From the NCBI GenBank assembly GCA_964236465.1, contig CAXSBZ010000015.1:1-64000 (forward strand): 64,000 nucleotides of DNA, given 5' to 3'. Every line of letters begins with the position of its first letter. The stretch's first letter is position 1. The stretch is from Mucilaginibacter_A sp964236465. GTDB taxonomy: Bacteria; Bacteroidota; Bacteroidia; Sphingobacteriales; Sphingobacteriaceae. Positions 8,442 to 18,043 of the stretch are shown here, piece after piece. The position numbers were made by a program, and so were the translations under genes. Below the pieces are notes generated by a model. The model did not search any database and was not told the DNA's origin. It saw only the letters and a program-made list of their open reading frames with translations.

Positions 8442-11400
8442 ATGAAAAAAATTTTACAAACTTTTTTACTATTTCTCTTTTTGCTGGCTTCAGCAGCTTA
8501 TGCCCAAACACGGACAGTATCCGGAACTGTGATTGGAAAAGATGACGGCTTACCATTGCCGGGAGTGAGTGTAATTGTTAAGGGGACAAAATCCGGATCG
8601 CAAACAGACGTTGCCGGAAGATATTCTGTAAATATTCCGGCTGGCAGCAGTAATACCCTGGTATTTACTTTTATCGGCTATGACACACAAGAAATTGCCG
8701 CAACCGGAAACACGGTCAATATTTCATTAATAGCAACTTCCAAGGAATTGAGCGAGGTAGTGGTAAACGGTTATACCGTACAATCCAGAAAAGATTTTAC
8801 CGGTTCTGCCGCACATATTGGCGCTGATGCCTTTCAAAACAAACCGGTACAAAGCTTTGACCAGGCATTGGCAGGGCAGGCAGCCGGTGTTAGTGCAACT
8901 GTGCCTAATGGTGTATTAAACAATCCGCCGGTTATCCGTATCCGGGGCTTTAACTCGCTTTCTTTAAGTTCTGATCCGTTGTATATTGTTGATGGTTTAC
9001 AAGTTGTTTCCGGGCAGGTTGGCACCAGTGCCTCAAACAGCCCTTTATCTGATATCAACCCTGATGATATAGAATCAATTGAGGTTTTAAAAGATGCTTC
9101 TTCAACAGCTATTTACGGCTCCAGGGCGGCTAACGGTGTTATTGTAATCACCACTAAAAAAGGTAGGAAGGGCAAAACAATTGTTAACTACAGCGGCTGG
9201 TATGGCTTTAGTAAAGCATTGAATTTACCAAGTGTTTTAAATGCCCAACAATATGTAACCATAAAAAATGAAGCCCGGACAAATGCAAACCTAACGCCTG
9301 TTTTTTCATTACAAAACATTAACGGCAGTCAGGTAAATACTAAATGGTATGATTATGCTTACCGTACCGGGCAATCTCAAAACCACAGTTTAAGTATTTC
9401 CGGGGGAACAGATCAAACCAATTATTTTTTATCTGCCAATTATAGCGATCAGGGCGGTTTTATTGTAAAAAATAATTATAACAGAAAAGCCATCAGGGCC
9501 AATGTGCAGCATCAGTTGGTTAAGAATATTAATATCGGAGCAAACTTCTCTTACAGTAACTCCCTAAATACGGGTGTAAACAGCGGGTCGTTAAGTGGAC
9601 AAGCCTATAACACGGGTGGCCTGGCTCGTTTAGCAGTCCTTTTGCCGCCAAACTTATCCCCTTATAATGCTGACGGATCTTACAATATCAGCGCATCCAA
9701 TTCTATTGGTTTGCAAAGTGGTATTTCTGGTGTTACAATCAGCTATTATAATCCGATTCCGCTGTTGGATTTAGATAGATATACATCAGAAAACAACAAT
9801 ATTATCAGTAATATGTATGCCGAATGGGAACTGGTAAAAGGGTTAAAGGCGAAAACAAGTTACGGCTTAGAATATCTGAATGTTACCAATGAAACTTTTC
9901 AAAACCCAATTGAAGGGGATGGTTATACTACCAACGGTTTAGCTTTAAATACCCAGCAAAAATATAACCGTACAGATTGGACCAACACTTTAAATTATTC
10001 ACACTCATTTGGAGGCGCATTTAATTTAAATGCATTGGTAGGTTATGAAAGGTTAGGTACAAATGTTGACAATTTTGGGGCACAGGAAACGGGTATATCC
10101 GACCCTTTTTACACTACTTATCAAGGCGGATTTAATACAATAGTAGCTGCAGGAAACAATCAATATACTACTGCGTTTCAATCCTATTTTAGCAACCTGT
10201 CTTTAGATTATAAAAAGAAGTATTTGCTAAATGCCAGTTTCCGCCGGGATGGTATATCACAATTGGCAGCAGGCCATAAGTATGGAAATTTTGGTGGTGC
10301 TTCTATCGGTTGGGTGCTATCTGAAGAAAACTTCTTTAAAAACTCTGCCCTTGCAAATATACTTTCTGACGTAAAAATAAGGGGCGGCTATGGTGTTGTT
10401 GGTAACTCTAATGGTTTAGCGCCTTATGCAGCTTTATCATCCTACACGTCTGTTTTATACGGTACGTCGGCAGCATTGCAGTTTAACCAGGCTGGTAACC
10501 AAAACCTAAAATGGGAAACCAGTAAAAAAACTGATGTTGGTTTAAACTTTGCATTGCTAAATGGCCGTATTGCCATCGATGCAGATTACTACTATAACAA
10601 CATAAACGGTTTGATACAGCAAGCCAGACAAGCCCCATCTACCGGTATCCCGGGAGCTACCGCAGCTACTTTAAATACCATTTTTGCCAACGTTGGCAGT
10701 ATGTGGAATAAAGGTTTTGAATTGGGCGTTACCGTTAAAGCCATCAGCGTAAAGAGTTTTAACTGGACCACTAATTTTAACTTTAGTTACAACAAGAACA
10801 GGGTAACTTCCCTTGCCAACAACAATGCCGATGTTTATGGTTCAACTTCAAGTTTAGAAACTTCAAACATTACCCGTGTAGGCTATCCCGTAGGTTCTTT
10901 ATTTACCGTACAAACTGCTGGTGTTAACCCAGCCAATGGCCAACGTATTTTTATTAACCGTTTTGGCAAACAGGTACAGTACAACCAGGTTGGCACACCA
11001 AGTAAATGGACATATTTAGATGGCACATCAGCACCTGCTATAGATGGTACGCTCGATGGTGTTGTTGCCGGAAATGCAATCCCTACTTACTTTGGCGGCT
11101 TTAACAATAATTTTTCCTACAAAAACTTTGATTTAACGCTTAATTTCACTTACTCTGGCGGCAATAAGATTTACTACGGAACAAGGGGGACTTTATTGGA
11201 TCAAAGGTTTTGGAACAATACAACAGAAATTTTAAACCGGTGGACCACAGCAGGACAGGTTACAGATATCCCGAAAGTGGTATATGGCGATAACTACTCT
11301 AATGGTTCCGCTATTCCAATCAGCGCAAATGTTGAAAGTGGTGCTTATGCTAAACTGAAAACCGCAAGTTTAGGTTACAGAATTCCTCCGGCGTTCCTTT

Positions 11401-11585
11401 CTAAAGCTGGTATCGCTTCAATACGGGTTTATGCACAAGTCTATAATTTATTAACCTTAACTAAATACAAAGGCTCTGACCCGGAAATTTCAAGTAACGG
11501 CAGTTCGAATACAGCTCCTGGCGATGACAGAAACTCTGTTCCCTCAGGAAGAACGTTTACATTCGGCATTAATGTTGGCTTTTAA
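8442..11585 (+). CDS. SusC-like TonB-dependent outer-membrane transporter
   Basis: A 1047-residue protein with a signal peptide ending AYAQ (residue 22). A carboxypeptidase-regulatory-like domain (VSGTVIGKDDGLPLPGVSVI) is followed by a SusC plug (RIRGFNSLSL; DPLYIVDGLQV; IESIEVLKDASSTAIYGSRA) and a barrel ending in FTFGINVGF, with the aromatic last residue normal for an outer-membrane barrel. It forms a pair with the SusD lipoprotein 11 bases downstream; together they would bind and import an oligosaccharide or peptide with TonB energy. No glycosidase, sigma or anti-sigma gene adjoins the pair, so the substrate cannot be inferred. Confidence 0.93.
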   Translation: MKKILQTFLLFLFLLASAAYAQTRTVSGTVIGKDDGLPLPGVSVIVKGTKSGSQTDVAGRYSVNIPAGSSNTLVFTFIGYDTQEIAATGNTVNISLIATSKELSEVVVNGYTVQSRKDFTGSAAHIGADAFQNKPVQSFDQALAGQAAGVSATVPNGVLNNPPVIRIRGFNSLSLSSDPLYIVDGLQVVSGQVGTSASNSPLSDINPDDIESIEVLKDASSTAIYGSRAANGVIVITTKKGRKGKTIVNYSGWYGFSKALNLPSVLNAQQYVTIKNEARTNANLTPVFSLQNINGSQVNTKWYDYAYRTGQSQNHSLSISGGTDQTNYFLSANYSDQGGFIVKNNYNRKAIRANVQHQLVKNINIGANFSYSNSLNTGVNSGSLSGQAYNTGGLARLAVLLPPNLSPYNADGSYNISASNSIGLQSGISGVTISYYNPIPLLDLDRYTSENNNIISNMYAEWELVKGLKAKTSYGLEYLNVTNETFQNPIEGDGYTTNGLALNTQQKYNRTDWTNTLNYSHSFGGAFNLNALVGYERLGTNVDNFGAQETGISDPFYTTYQGGFNTIVAAGNNQYTTAFQSYFSNLSLDYKKKYLLNASFRRDGISQLAAGHKYGNFGGASIGWVLSEENFFKNSALANILSDVKIRGGYGVVGNSNGLAPYAALSSYTSVLYGTSAALQFNQAGNQNLKWETSKKTDVGLNFALLNGRIAIDADYYYNNINGLIQQARQAPSTGIPGATAATLNTIFANVGSMWNKGFELGVTVKAISVKSFNWTTNFNFSYNKNRVTSLANNNADVYGSTSSLETSNITRVGYPVGSLFTVQTAGVNPANGQRIFINRFGKQVQYNQVGTPSKWTYLDGTSAPAIDGTLDGVVAGNAIPTYFGGFNNNFSYKNFDLTLNFTYSGGNKIYYGTRGTLLDQRFWNNTTEILNRWTTAGQVTDIPKVVYGDNYSNGSAIPISANVESGAYAKLKTASLGYRIPPAFLSKAGIASIRVYAQVYNLLTLTKYKGSDPEISSNGSSNTAPGDDRNSVPSGRTFTFGINVGF

Positions 11586-11596
11586 CAATAACAAAA

Positions 11597-13075
11597 ATGA
11601 AATTTAAAAATAAAAATACCCGATATATAATACAAGCATCTATATTAAGCCTTACGCTTTCGTTAACTACTTCCTGTAAAAAAAATTATTTAGATACCGT
11701 TCCTGTAACCAGCTTTTCGCCGGCAACTGCATTCAATACGCCTTCGCGAATGCTTGCCCAAGTCAATGCTTTATATGAGCAGCTTAAAAGTGGTTATCTT
11801 TTAGGCGGACGTTATGAAGTTTATGGCGAATTAAGGGCAGATGATTTTATTAATGCTAAATCTAATGGGGTTACCGGTTTAGATACCTGGAACCAAAACG
11901 TAAACTCAGGAACAAACGAGGTGAAATATACCTGGCAATACGGTTACTTGGTTATTAATAGTTGCAATGTCTTTTTACAAGGGTTAAGTAACAACCCAAA
12001 TGTTCTTGATGCCACAACGGCTACCCAATATGCTGCCGAAGCTAAATTTGTACGGGCTTACGCCTATTTGTTATTAGTGCAGCTTTATGCTCAACCTTAT
12101 ACCGTAAATAGTGGTGCAAGCTTAGGATTGCCATTGAGGCTTACCGCAGAATCCGGAACAGGCGACAATAACCTGGCCCGTAGCACAGTAGCACAGGTTT
12201 ATCAACAAATATTAAGTGATCTAAATGCCGCAGAAACAAGCTTGCCTTTAACCTATGCCACTACAGCACTTAATACATCACGTGCACAAAGAAATACAGC
12301 AGTAGCTTTAAAAACAAGGGTTTATTTAAACATGGGCGATTATGCTAATGTGGTAAAAGAAGCAGCTAAAATTGTTACGCTCTCCGGAACTTCTTATCAG
12401 GCTACCAGTGGCGTAAACAATAAATTAGAAATCAGTGATGTTACCGTGTTTAACAGTAGTTACACGGGGCCAGAAGCAATTCTTACCATGATTTTTACTA
12501 CAGGCGATCAACCTGGCGGACAATTTGCTTTGGGGTCTTACTTTACCCCTGGTATGGAATACTGGTTAAACCCTGCCGCTACCATTGCCGATCCGGTTTA
12601 CAGCAGTACTACTCCTACAGATACCCGTAAAAATTTATTGCTAGTTTCCGGTGGCCACACTTATTTAAATAAATGGAAAACAATACAGTCTCCGTTTACA
12701 GATTATATTCCTGTGATCCGTTACGCTGAAATTATGCTGAATTATGCCGAAGCTGCTGCCCGTAGTGGTGATTTGGTTACCGCCACAAGTTTGTTAAATG
12801 CCATAAGGCATCGCTCTAACCCGAATTTCGATTTCCCGGTTCCTGCAATTGCTACCCAAACTGCTTTAGTAAACACGGTACTTGCTGAAAGACGGATCGA
12901 ATTATTAGGGGAAGGCTTTAAATCCTTTGACTTAATGCGTTTGCAGCAACCGCTTCCTGCCAAATCCGGCCCTCCGGGAAATGCGCCTTCTGTAGCCCCA
13001 ACCGCTCCAAACTATATATGGCCTATTTCGGGCGATGAATTAGCGCTTAACAAACTTTGCCAGCCTAACCCGTAA
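11597..13075 (+). CDS. SusD/RagB-like nutrient-binding lipoprotein
   Basis: A 492-residue protein. A lipoprotein signal (ILSLTLSLTTSCKK) places the lipidated Cys near residue 27. The SusD TPR-like fold is recognisable from the N-terminal SFSPATAFNT, the AEAKFVRAYAYLLLVQLY helix, and the C-terminal RYAEIMLNYAEAAARSG and ERRIELLGEGFKSFDLMR segments. It caps the SusC transporter on the cell surface. The stop is 11 bases from the convergent OmpA-like gene. Confidence 0.93.
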   Translation: MKFKNKNTRYIIQASILSLTLSLTTSCKKNYLDTVPVTSFSPATAFNTPSRMLAQVNALYEQLKSGYLLGGRYEVYGELRADDFINAKSNGVTGLDTWNQNVNSGTNEVKYTWQYGYLVINSCNVFLQGLSNNPNVLDATTATQYAAEAKFVRAYAYLLLVQLYAQPYTVNSGASLGLPLRLTAESGTGDNNLARSTVAQVYQQILSDLNAAETSLPLTYATTALNTSRAQRNTAVALKTRVYLNMGDYANVVKEAAKIVTLSGTSYQATSGVNNKLEISDVTVFNSSYTGPEAILTMIFTTGDQPGGQFALGSYFTPGMEYWLNPAATIADPVYSSTTPTDTRKNLLLVSGGHTYLNKWKTIQSPFTDYIPVIRYAEIMLNYAEAAARSGDLVTATSLLNAIRHRSNPNFDFPVPAIATQTALVNTVLAERRIELLGEGFKSFDLMRLQQPLPAKSGPPGNAPSVAPTAPNYIWPISGDELALNKLCQPNP

Positions 13076-13086
13076 AAAAATAACGG

Positions 13087-14268
13087 TTACCTTTCCAGCA
13101 CTACTTCCACCCGAAGGTTCTTAACCGCTTCTTCGGGTTTTTTATTATCAAAAAGCGGGTATTTTCCACCCAAACCAAAACAGCGTATCCGGTTATTAGC
13201 AATGCCATTTTGCAACAAATAAGCTTTCACTGCCAGTGCACGCTTTTCTGACAGGCGCTGTAAATACTGTTCATCGGTAAAAATATTGGCGTTAGTGTGG
13301 CCAAAAATCTGAATTTGAAGATCTTTTTCTTCTTCCAACAAGGCTAATAATCTACGCAAATCATTACCAGATGTATTCACAATAACGGCACTGTTGGGCA
13401 AAAACCGGATGTTGTAAAAAACGATTTTTTCACCAGGTTGCAGCTTTTTTAAAGCGTAGTTTTTTGGAGAAGAATCAGCGGGTAAAAAATCATTTAAAAT
13501 GACATAATCTTTTTTAAGCACACTCAATGTGTAACCGTGTTTAGGGATTGGGAAAGAATAACGGCCGCTTGCAGCATCTGATACTGTTTTTAGGATGGTT
13601 TTTCCGGACGAATCTTCTACCGATATTTCTGCACCGAGCGGCTGCATACTGTTTTTATCGGTAATAAATCCGTTTAAAACAGGGTTAAATTTTTGATTAT
13701 AAAGCGATTGATCTACAGAAGAAAAAAATGTAAAACCTTTGCCAGCAGGATAAATATTATCAATCACCAAAATATAATTTTCCCCGGTATAAACCTGCAG
13801 CGGTTTTGAAAAGCTTTCCCCTAAGCCTGGTACCGTAAAATCAGCTGTAAAACCATTTTTTAAACCTGTTTTACCATTGACGGTCAGTTTATTACGGCTA
13901 TTGTTGGTTCTGATCGGATGATCATAATCAATGGTTTGCGTATTGTGGCCGGATGTTTCCTTAAAAAGCATCCAATCGTAATCGTCCTGAACCCGAAAAG
14001 GTGTAATTTCAAAAGTTAAATAACCATCCGCAGGAATATGCAAGCTAAACCAGGCTGTATTGCGTTCTTTTTTAAACAGATAGCTTTTACGTTTTTTCTG
14101 CTGCGGATATTCCTGTCGCCCAAAGCCAACTGCTGCATTTTTAAAAACATATTTTTGATTGATGTTCAGGCTGACGGCTTCTGCATAATCACTTTTCAAC
14201 AAGTTTTGGCTGCTGACGTTTAAATTAAAAAATAATAAAATTATGGCAGACAGCCAGCGACAACTCAT
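13087..14268 (-). CDS. OmpA-family protein with carboxypeptidase-regulatory domain
   Basis: A 393-residue protein with a signal peptide (to about residue 21, NVSSQ). A beta-rich N-terminal region of about 190 residues is followed by a carboxypeptidase-regulatory-like repeat (LNGFITDKNSMQPLGAEISV) and a C-terminal OmpA domain (RFLPNSAVIV; LQIQIFGHTNA; LSEKRALAVKAYLLQNGI; RCFGLGGKYPL), which should bind peptidoglycan. This order is common among Bacteroidota envelope-anchoring proteins. Its start overlaps the doxX stop by 4 bases, so the two are co-translated. Two class B motifs lie inside it at 13581-13592 and 13646-13659. Confidence 0.82.
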   Translation of the reverse strand: MSCRWLSAIILLFFNLNVSSQNLLKSDYAEAVSLNINQKYVFKNAAVGFGRQEYPQQKKRKSYLFKKERNTAWFSLHIPADGYLTFEITPFRVQDDYDWMLFKETSGHNTQTIDYDHPIRTNNSRNKLTVNGKTGLKNGFTADFTVPGLGESFSKPLQVYTGENYILVIDNIYPAGKGFTFFSSVDQSLYNQKFNPVLNGFITDKNSMQPLGAEISVEDSSGKTILKTVSDAASGRYSFPIPKHGYTLSVLKKDYVILNDFLPADSSPKNYALKKLQPGEKIVFYNIRFLPNSAVIVNTSGNDLRRLLALLEEEKDLQIQIFGHTNANIFTDEQYLQRLSEKRALAVKAYLLQNGIANNRIRCFGLGGKYPLFDNKKPEEAVKNLRVEVVLER

Positions 14269-14672
14269 TTTTTATCAATGCTATAAATTCCGGGGCCGAT
14301 AAATATAAACCCAAAAAAAGTAACCGCATCTTCTATCGCATGGGCAGCACCTTCCAACCCGGCACCTTTAGAAAAATGCATCAGCGCAGCAATTATCAAG
14401 TTGATAACCAATAAAATACAAACCGGACGGAAAGCTAAACCAATCAAAAATAGCAGGCCGCCAAAAGTCTCTACTGCAGCAGCCATAAAGCCCCAAAAGG
14501 CAGGCGCATAACTGATGCCTACCACTTTCATCGTGCCGCCAAGCTTCTCCCAATGCTCCGGGCCGCCGGCAAGTTTGGGCACACCGTGATAAATAAACAT
14601 GATGCCCAGACCAATGCGGATGATCAAAAGGCCAAAGTTTTTGTAGCTGCCGAGATTGTCGAGAATTGCCAT
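14265..14672 (-). CDS. DoxX-family membrane protein
   Basis: A 135-residue, four-helix membrane protein: LLIIRIGLGIMFIYHGVPKLAGG at the start, then a GFMAAAVETFGGLLFLIGLA helix, and two more helices. This is the DoxX/YphA fold. In some organisms DoxX links to thiosulfate oxidation or redox stress, but most members are uncharacterised. It overlaps the OmpA-like gene by 4 bases and its start is 1 base from the ldcA stop codon, so ldcA, doxX and ompA-like probably form one operon. Confidence 0.85.
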   Translation of the reverse strand: MAILDNLGSYKNFGLLIIRIGLGIMFIYHGVPKLAGGPEHWEKLGGTMKVVGISYAPAFWGFMAAAVETFGGLLFLIGLAFRPVCILLVINLIIAALMHFSKGAGLEGAAHAIEDAVTFFGFIFIGPGIYSIDKK

Positions 14673-14673
14673 T

Positions 14674-15576
14674 TTAGATATATTTTGCAGTTGTATGCTG
14701 TTTTTGCACTGATAAATTTAGTGTTTTTCCAAAGATCAAAGCCTGATTATTCGAAATATGTCCCGCAGGAAAACCAAAACAAACCGGATAATTATATTCT
14801 TTTACCGCTTCAAAAATAATTTCCTCTACCGTTTGCCCAAACGGGATGTCATTATCTTTCAGTTCGGTAAACGCGCCAACTATTAATCCGGCCAGGTTTT
14901 TCAGCTTTCCGGCACGTTTTAAAGTGCGCATCATCCGGTCGATAGCGTATAAATATTCGCCTACATCTTCTATAAACAAAATTTTGTTGCTATAATCCAA
15001 ATCAGAAACGGAACCGGAAACAGCAACCAGCAAAGTTAGGTTTCCGCCAATTAAAATCCCTTGTGCTTCGCCTTCGCGGTTTAATTTTTCTGCGGAGAAA
15101 GTGTAGTTCAATTCCTCTCCAAACAAAGCTTTCCGCAATGTTTCCAAAGATGCTGTTGTTCCGTCCGGGATCGTCATCGGCATTTGTCCGTGAACGCTTT
15201 GCAAGCCAAAAACCGCAAAAAGGTGCGCATGTAAAACCGTAATATCGCTAAAACCAATGATCCATTTTGGTGCTTCTTTTATCGGCATAAAATCAACCTC
15301 GTCAATCATCCTGATCGTGCCGTAACCACCGCGCGCCGCAAAAATGGCTTTGATACTTCTGTCAGCAATAAAACGTTGAAGATCAGCAGCACGCAAAGCA
15401 TCGTCTCCGGCAAACTGATGGTAAGAAGCCGTAACTGTTTCGCCCAAAACAACTTCCAGTCCCCAAGATTCTAAAAGCGCGATGGCATCCGTCATCGGGT
15501 GCGGCAACTTTTTTGCGGGGCAGGTAATGGCAACTTTATCGCCTTTTTTTAAATATGGTGGTTGGACGGTATTCAT
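14674..15576 (-). CDS. ldcA: LD-carboxypeptidase (peptidase S66)
   Basis: 300 residues from the ATG at 15574-15576 (MNTVQPPYLKKGDKVAI); the longer frame would overlap metG. The S66 hallmarks are present: ARGGYGTIRM near residues 81-90, the nucleophile Ser110 in IIGFSDIT, a Glu in FIEDVGEYLY, and a His in GFPAGH. LdcA trims the terminal D-Ala from tetrapeptides in cytoplasmic murein recycling. It is first in the ldcA-doxX-ompA-like operon and divergent from metG. A near class A motif (GTGCTTCTTTTATC, 15270-15283) encodes the IKEA residues. Confidence 0.88.
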   Translation of the reverse strand: MNTVQPPYLKKGDKVAITCPAKKLPHPMTDAIALLESWGLEVVLGETVTASYHQFAGDDALRAADLQRFIADRSIKAIFAARGGYGTIRMIDEVDFMPIKEAPKWIIGFSDITVLHAHLFAVFGLQSVHGQMPMTIPDGTTASLETLRKALFGEELNYTFSAEKLNREGEAQGILIGGNLTLLVAVSGSVSDLDYSNKILFIEDVGEYLYAIDRMMRTLKRAGKLKNLAGLIVGAFTELKDNDIPFGQTVEEIIFEAVKEYNYPVCFGFPAGHISNNQALIFGKTLNLSVQKQHTTAKYI

Positions 15577-15614
15577 ATCATCAAAACCAAATTTTAACAG
15601 CGCACAAATTGGCT

Positions 15615-15622
15615 TATCTTTG
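15615..15622 (+). promoter_or_regulatory. Likely -7 box of metG
   Basis: TATCTTTG fits the Bacteroidota TAnnTTTG box, 26 bases before the metG start in the 72-base divergent gap to ldcA. The matching -33 TTTG is weak (TTTT). Confidence 0.5.
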
Positions 15623-15648
15623 CAAATTAAAACATTCCCGCAATTACT

Positions 15649-17751
15649 TTGGAAGATCATCAAATTAAAAGATATACCGTTACCGCCGCGCTGCCTTACA
15701 CCAACGGCCCTGTGCATATTGGCCATTTGGCCGGCGTTTATATTCCTGCCGATACTTATGTGCGCTATTTGCGTTTGAAGGAAAAAGACGTGATTTTTGT
15801 GTGCGGTTCCGATGAACACGGCGTGCCTATTACCTTAAAGGCTCGTAAAGAAGGCGTTACGCCGCAGGAAGTGGTGGACAAATACCATAAAATCATTGGC
15901 GATTCTTTCCAGGAATTTGGGATTTCTTTTAATATTTATCACCGTACTTCTTCGCCAACGCACCACGAGACGGCCTCAGTCTTTTTTAGGAATTTGTATG
16001 ATAAAGGTGTTTTTACCGAAGAATCAACCGAGCAATATTTTGATGAAAGCGCGCAGCAGTTTTTGGCTGATCGGTATATTGTTGGTACTTGTCCGGTTTG
16101 CGGCAACGAAAATGCTTACGGCGACCAGTGCGAAAAATGCGGCACTTCTTTAAACCCGACGGACCTGATCAACCCGCATTCTACTTTGTCTGGCCAGCCT
16201 CCGGTTTTGCGCAAAACTACTAACTGGTTTTTGCCATTAGATAAAATGCAGACCGAAATTGAAGCGTATGTAGAAAGCCATCAAAAAGATTGGCGCACAA
16301 CAGTTTTCGGCCAATGTAAATCCTGGTTGAACGGTGGGTTGCAGCCGCGCGCCATGACGCGCGATTTGGAATGGGGCGTGCAAGTACCGGTTGCAGGTGC
16401 CGATGGCAAAGTTTTATACGTTTGGTTTGATGCGCCGATCGGTTATATTTCGGCTACAAAAGATTTGTTCAATGCCAATCTCTCCGAAGAAAAAAAAGCG
16501 GAATATTACCTCAAAAATATGCCGATAAAAGAAGCATTGTGGGAAGATTACTGGAAATCGGAAGACACCAAACTGGTGCATTTTATTGGGAAAGATAATA
16601 TCGTTTTCCATTGCATAATTTTTCCGGCTATGCTGATGGCGCATGGCGGTTATCATTTGGCCGACCAGGTTCCGGCCAACGAGTTTTTAAATTTAGAAGG
16701 AGATAAAATTTCTACTTCCAGAAATTGGGCTGTTTGGCTACCTGAGTTTTTAAAGGATTTCCCCGGAAAGCAGGACGTGCTGCGTTATGTATTGACTTCG
16801 GCTGCGCCGGAAACCAAAGACAATGATTTTACCTGGAAAGATTTTCAGGCGAGAAACAACAACGAACTGGTGGCGATTTATGGCAATTTCATCAACCGCG
16901 TGCTTGTTTTATCGCACAAATATTTTGGCGGGAAAGTAATGCCTTTGGGCGAATTGACAGCGCAAGACCAGGAAGTTATCGGGCAATTAAAAGAATTTCC
17001 TGATAAAATTGGCAACGCTTTAGAAAATTATCGTTTCCGCGAAGCCTTGTCTGAATTTATGAACTTGGCACGCGTGGGCAACAAATATCTGGCCGATGAA
17101 GAACCGTGGAAAGTTATCAAAACTGATCCAAACCGTGTGCAAACGGTGTTAAATATTGGACTGCAACTGGCCGCAAACCTGGCCATTTTGTCGCAGCCGT
17201 TTTTGCCAAATAGTGCCGATGCTTTGTTTGCCATGCTAAATTTGAAGCCGCAAAACTGGGACAAAGCCGGAACAGCAAATTTATTGCCGGAAGGACATGT
17301 TTTAAATGAACCAAAATTGCTTTTTGAAAAGATTGAAGACGAGCAAATTGAAGCCCAAATCCAGAAATTACTAAACACCAAAATGGAAAACGAACAGGTA
17401 AAACTGCCTTTAATTGAAGCCAAACCAAACATCACGTTTGAGCAGTTTGCAGCCTTGGATATCCGTGTTGGGACGATCTTATCTGCAGAGAAAGTAGCTA
17501 AAACCAAGAAACTGTTGAAGTTGATTATTGATACGGGTTTAGATCAGCGGACAATCGTTTCCGGAATTGCAGAATATTTTGAGCCGGAAGCAATCATCGG
17601 TAAGCAGGTGAGCGTTTTAATAAATCTGGAACCACGCGAAATCAAAGGCATTTTATCACAAGGCATGATTTTGATGGCCGAAAATCCCGAAGGAAAACTG
17701 AGTTTTGCAACACCAGTTGAAGTGTTTACAAATGGAAGTGTGATTCGGTAA
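15649..17751 (+). CDS. metG: Methionyl-tRNA synthetase
   Basis: A 700-residue enzyme that charges tRNA-Met. The signature HIGH is at residues 23-26 (PVHIGHLAG). The zinc knuckle has Cys148/151 and 161/164. The KMSKS loop reads KISTS (Lys353). The anticodon-binding domain follows, and a C-terminal tRNA-binding OB domain (FAALDIRVGTILSAEKV) allows dimerisation. No ATG fits: the in-frame stop is at 15628-15630 and the homologous N-terminus begins directly after a TTG at 15649, so I call a TTG start. A perfect class A motif (16524-16537) encodes PIKEAL within the enzyme. Confidence 0.95.
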   Translation: MEDHQIKRYTVTAALPYTNGPVHIGHLAGVYIPADTYVRYLRLKEKDVIFVCGSDEHGVPITLKARKEGVTPQEVVDKYHKIIGDSFQEFGISFNIYHRTSSPTHHETASVFFRNLYDKGVFTEESTEQYFDESAQQFLADRYIVGTCPVCGNENAYGDQCEKCGTSLNPTDLINPHSTLSGQPPVLRKTTNWFLPLDKMQTEIEAYVESHQKDWRTTVFGQCKSWLNGGLQPRAMTRDLEWGVQVPVAGADGKVLYVWFDAPIGYISATKDLFNANLSEEKKAEYYLKNMPIKEALWEDYWKSEDTKLVHFIGKDNIVFHCIIFPAMLMAHGGYHLADQVPANEFLNLEGDKISTSRNWAVWLPEFLKDFPGKQDVLRYVLTSAAPETKDNDFTWKDFQARNNNELVAIYGNFINRVLVLSHKYFGGKVMPLGELTAQDQEVIGQLKEFPDKIGNALENYRFREALSEFMNLARVGNKYLADEEPWKVIKTDPNRVQTVLNIGLQLAANLAILSQPFLPNSADALFAMLNLKPQNWDKAGTANLLPEGHVLNEPKLLFEKIEDEQIEAQIQKLLNTKMENEQVKLPLIEAKPNITFEQFAALDIRVGTILSAEKVAKTKKLLKLIIDTGLDQRTIVSGIAEYFEPEAIIGKQVSVLINLEPREIKGILSQGMILMAENPEGKLSFATPVEVFTNGSVIR

Positions 17752-17761
17752 AAATTTATTT

Positions 17762-17917
17762 TTTATCAAAAGCTGTTTAAAATTTGTTCAGTTTATGGAT
17801 GCTTCTTTTATCACCTAAAAATCATCCAGTTTTTATGCTTTAACGATTGCCTGAATATAGAAACGGAATTTGTTTGGTAAAAGAAGCATCATTATTTTCC
17901 TTGATAAAAATTTCAAA
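17762..17917. mobile_element. MITE-like repeat, copy 1
   Basis: A unit of about 156 bp. The left end carries AAAAGCTGTTTAAAATTTG (17768-17786). An inverted pair of class A motifs follows (17799-17812 and 17876-17889), with a conserved middle. The right end is GATAAAAATTTCAAAC. It is colinear with copy 2 at 19148-19317, at roughly three-quarters identity by eye. It carries no coding capacity. Terminal inverted arms and small size suggest a non-autonomous element, though no transposase or target duplication is visible. Confidence 0.55.
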
Positions 17918-17951
17918 CATTAGCATAATTCTCTTTGAGGCTACTAATAGC

Positions 17952-18003
17952 AAAACAACCAACACTCCTGAATTTCTTAATTTCAAGGAGTTTTGGTTGT
18001 TTT
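17952..18003. terminator. Bidirectional terminator between metG and azoreductase
   Basis: Imperfect inverted arms AAAACAACCAACACTCCT and AGGAGTTTTGGTTGTTTT around a short AT-rich loop. A T run on each strand suits the convergent genes on both sides. Confidence 0.7.
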
Positions 18004-18043
18004 AAAAATATTCTCTTTACAGTAAAAGATGAACCGGGAATTA

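Noticed and set aside
8442..13075. First SusC/SusD pair as a carbohydrate locus
   Set aside because: No CAZyme, sulfatase or regulator lies beside it, so no substrate can be claimed.
15577..15819. N-terminal extension of ldcA
   Set aside because: It would overlap metG and its promoter, and LdcA homologues begin at the shorter start.
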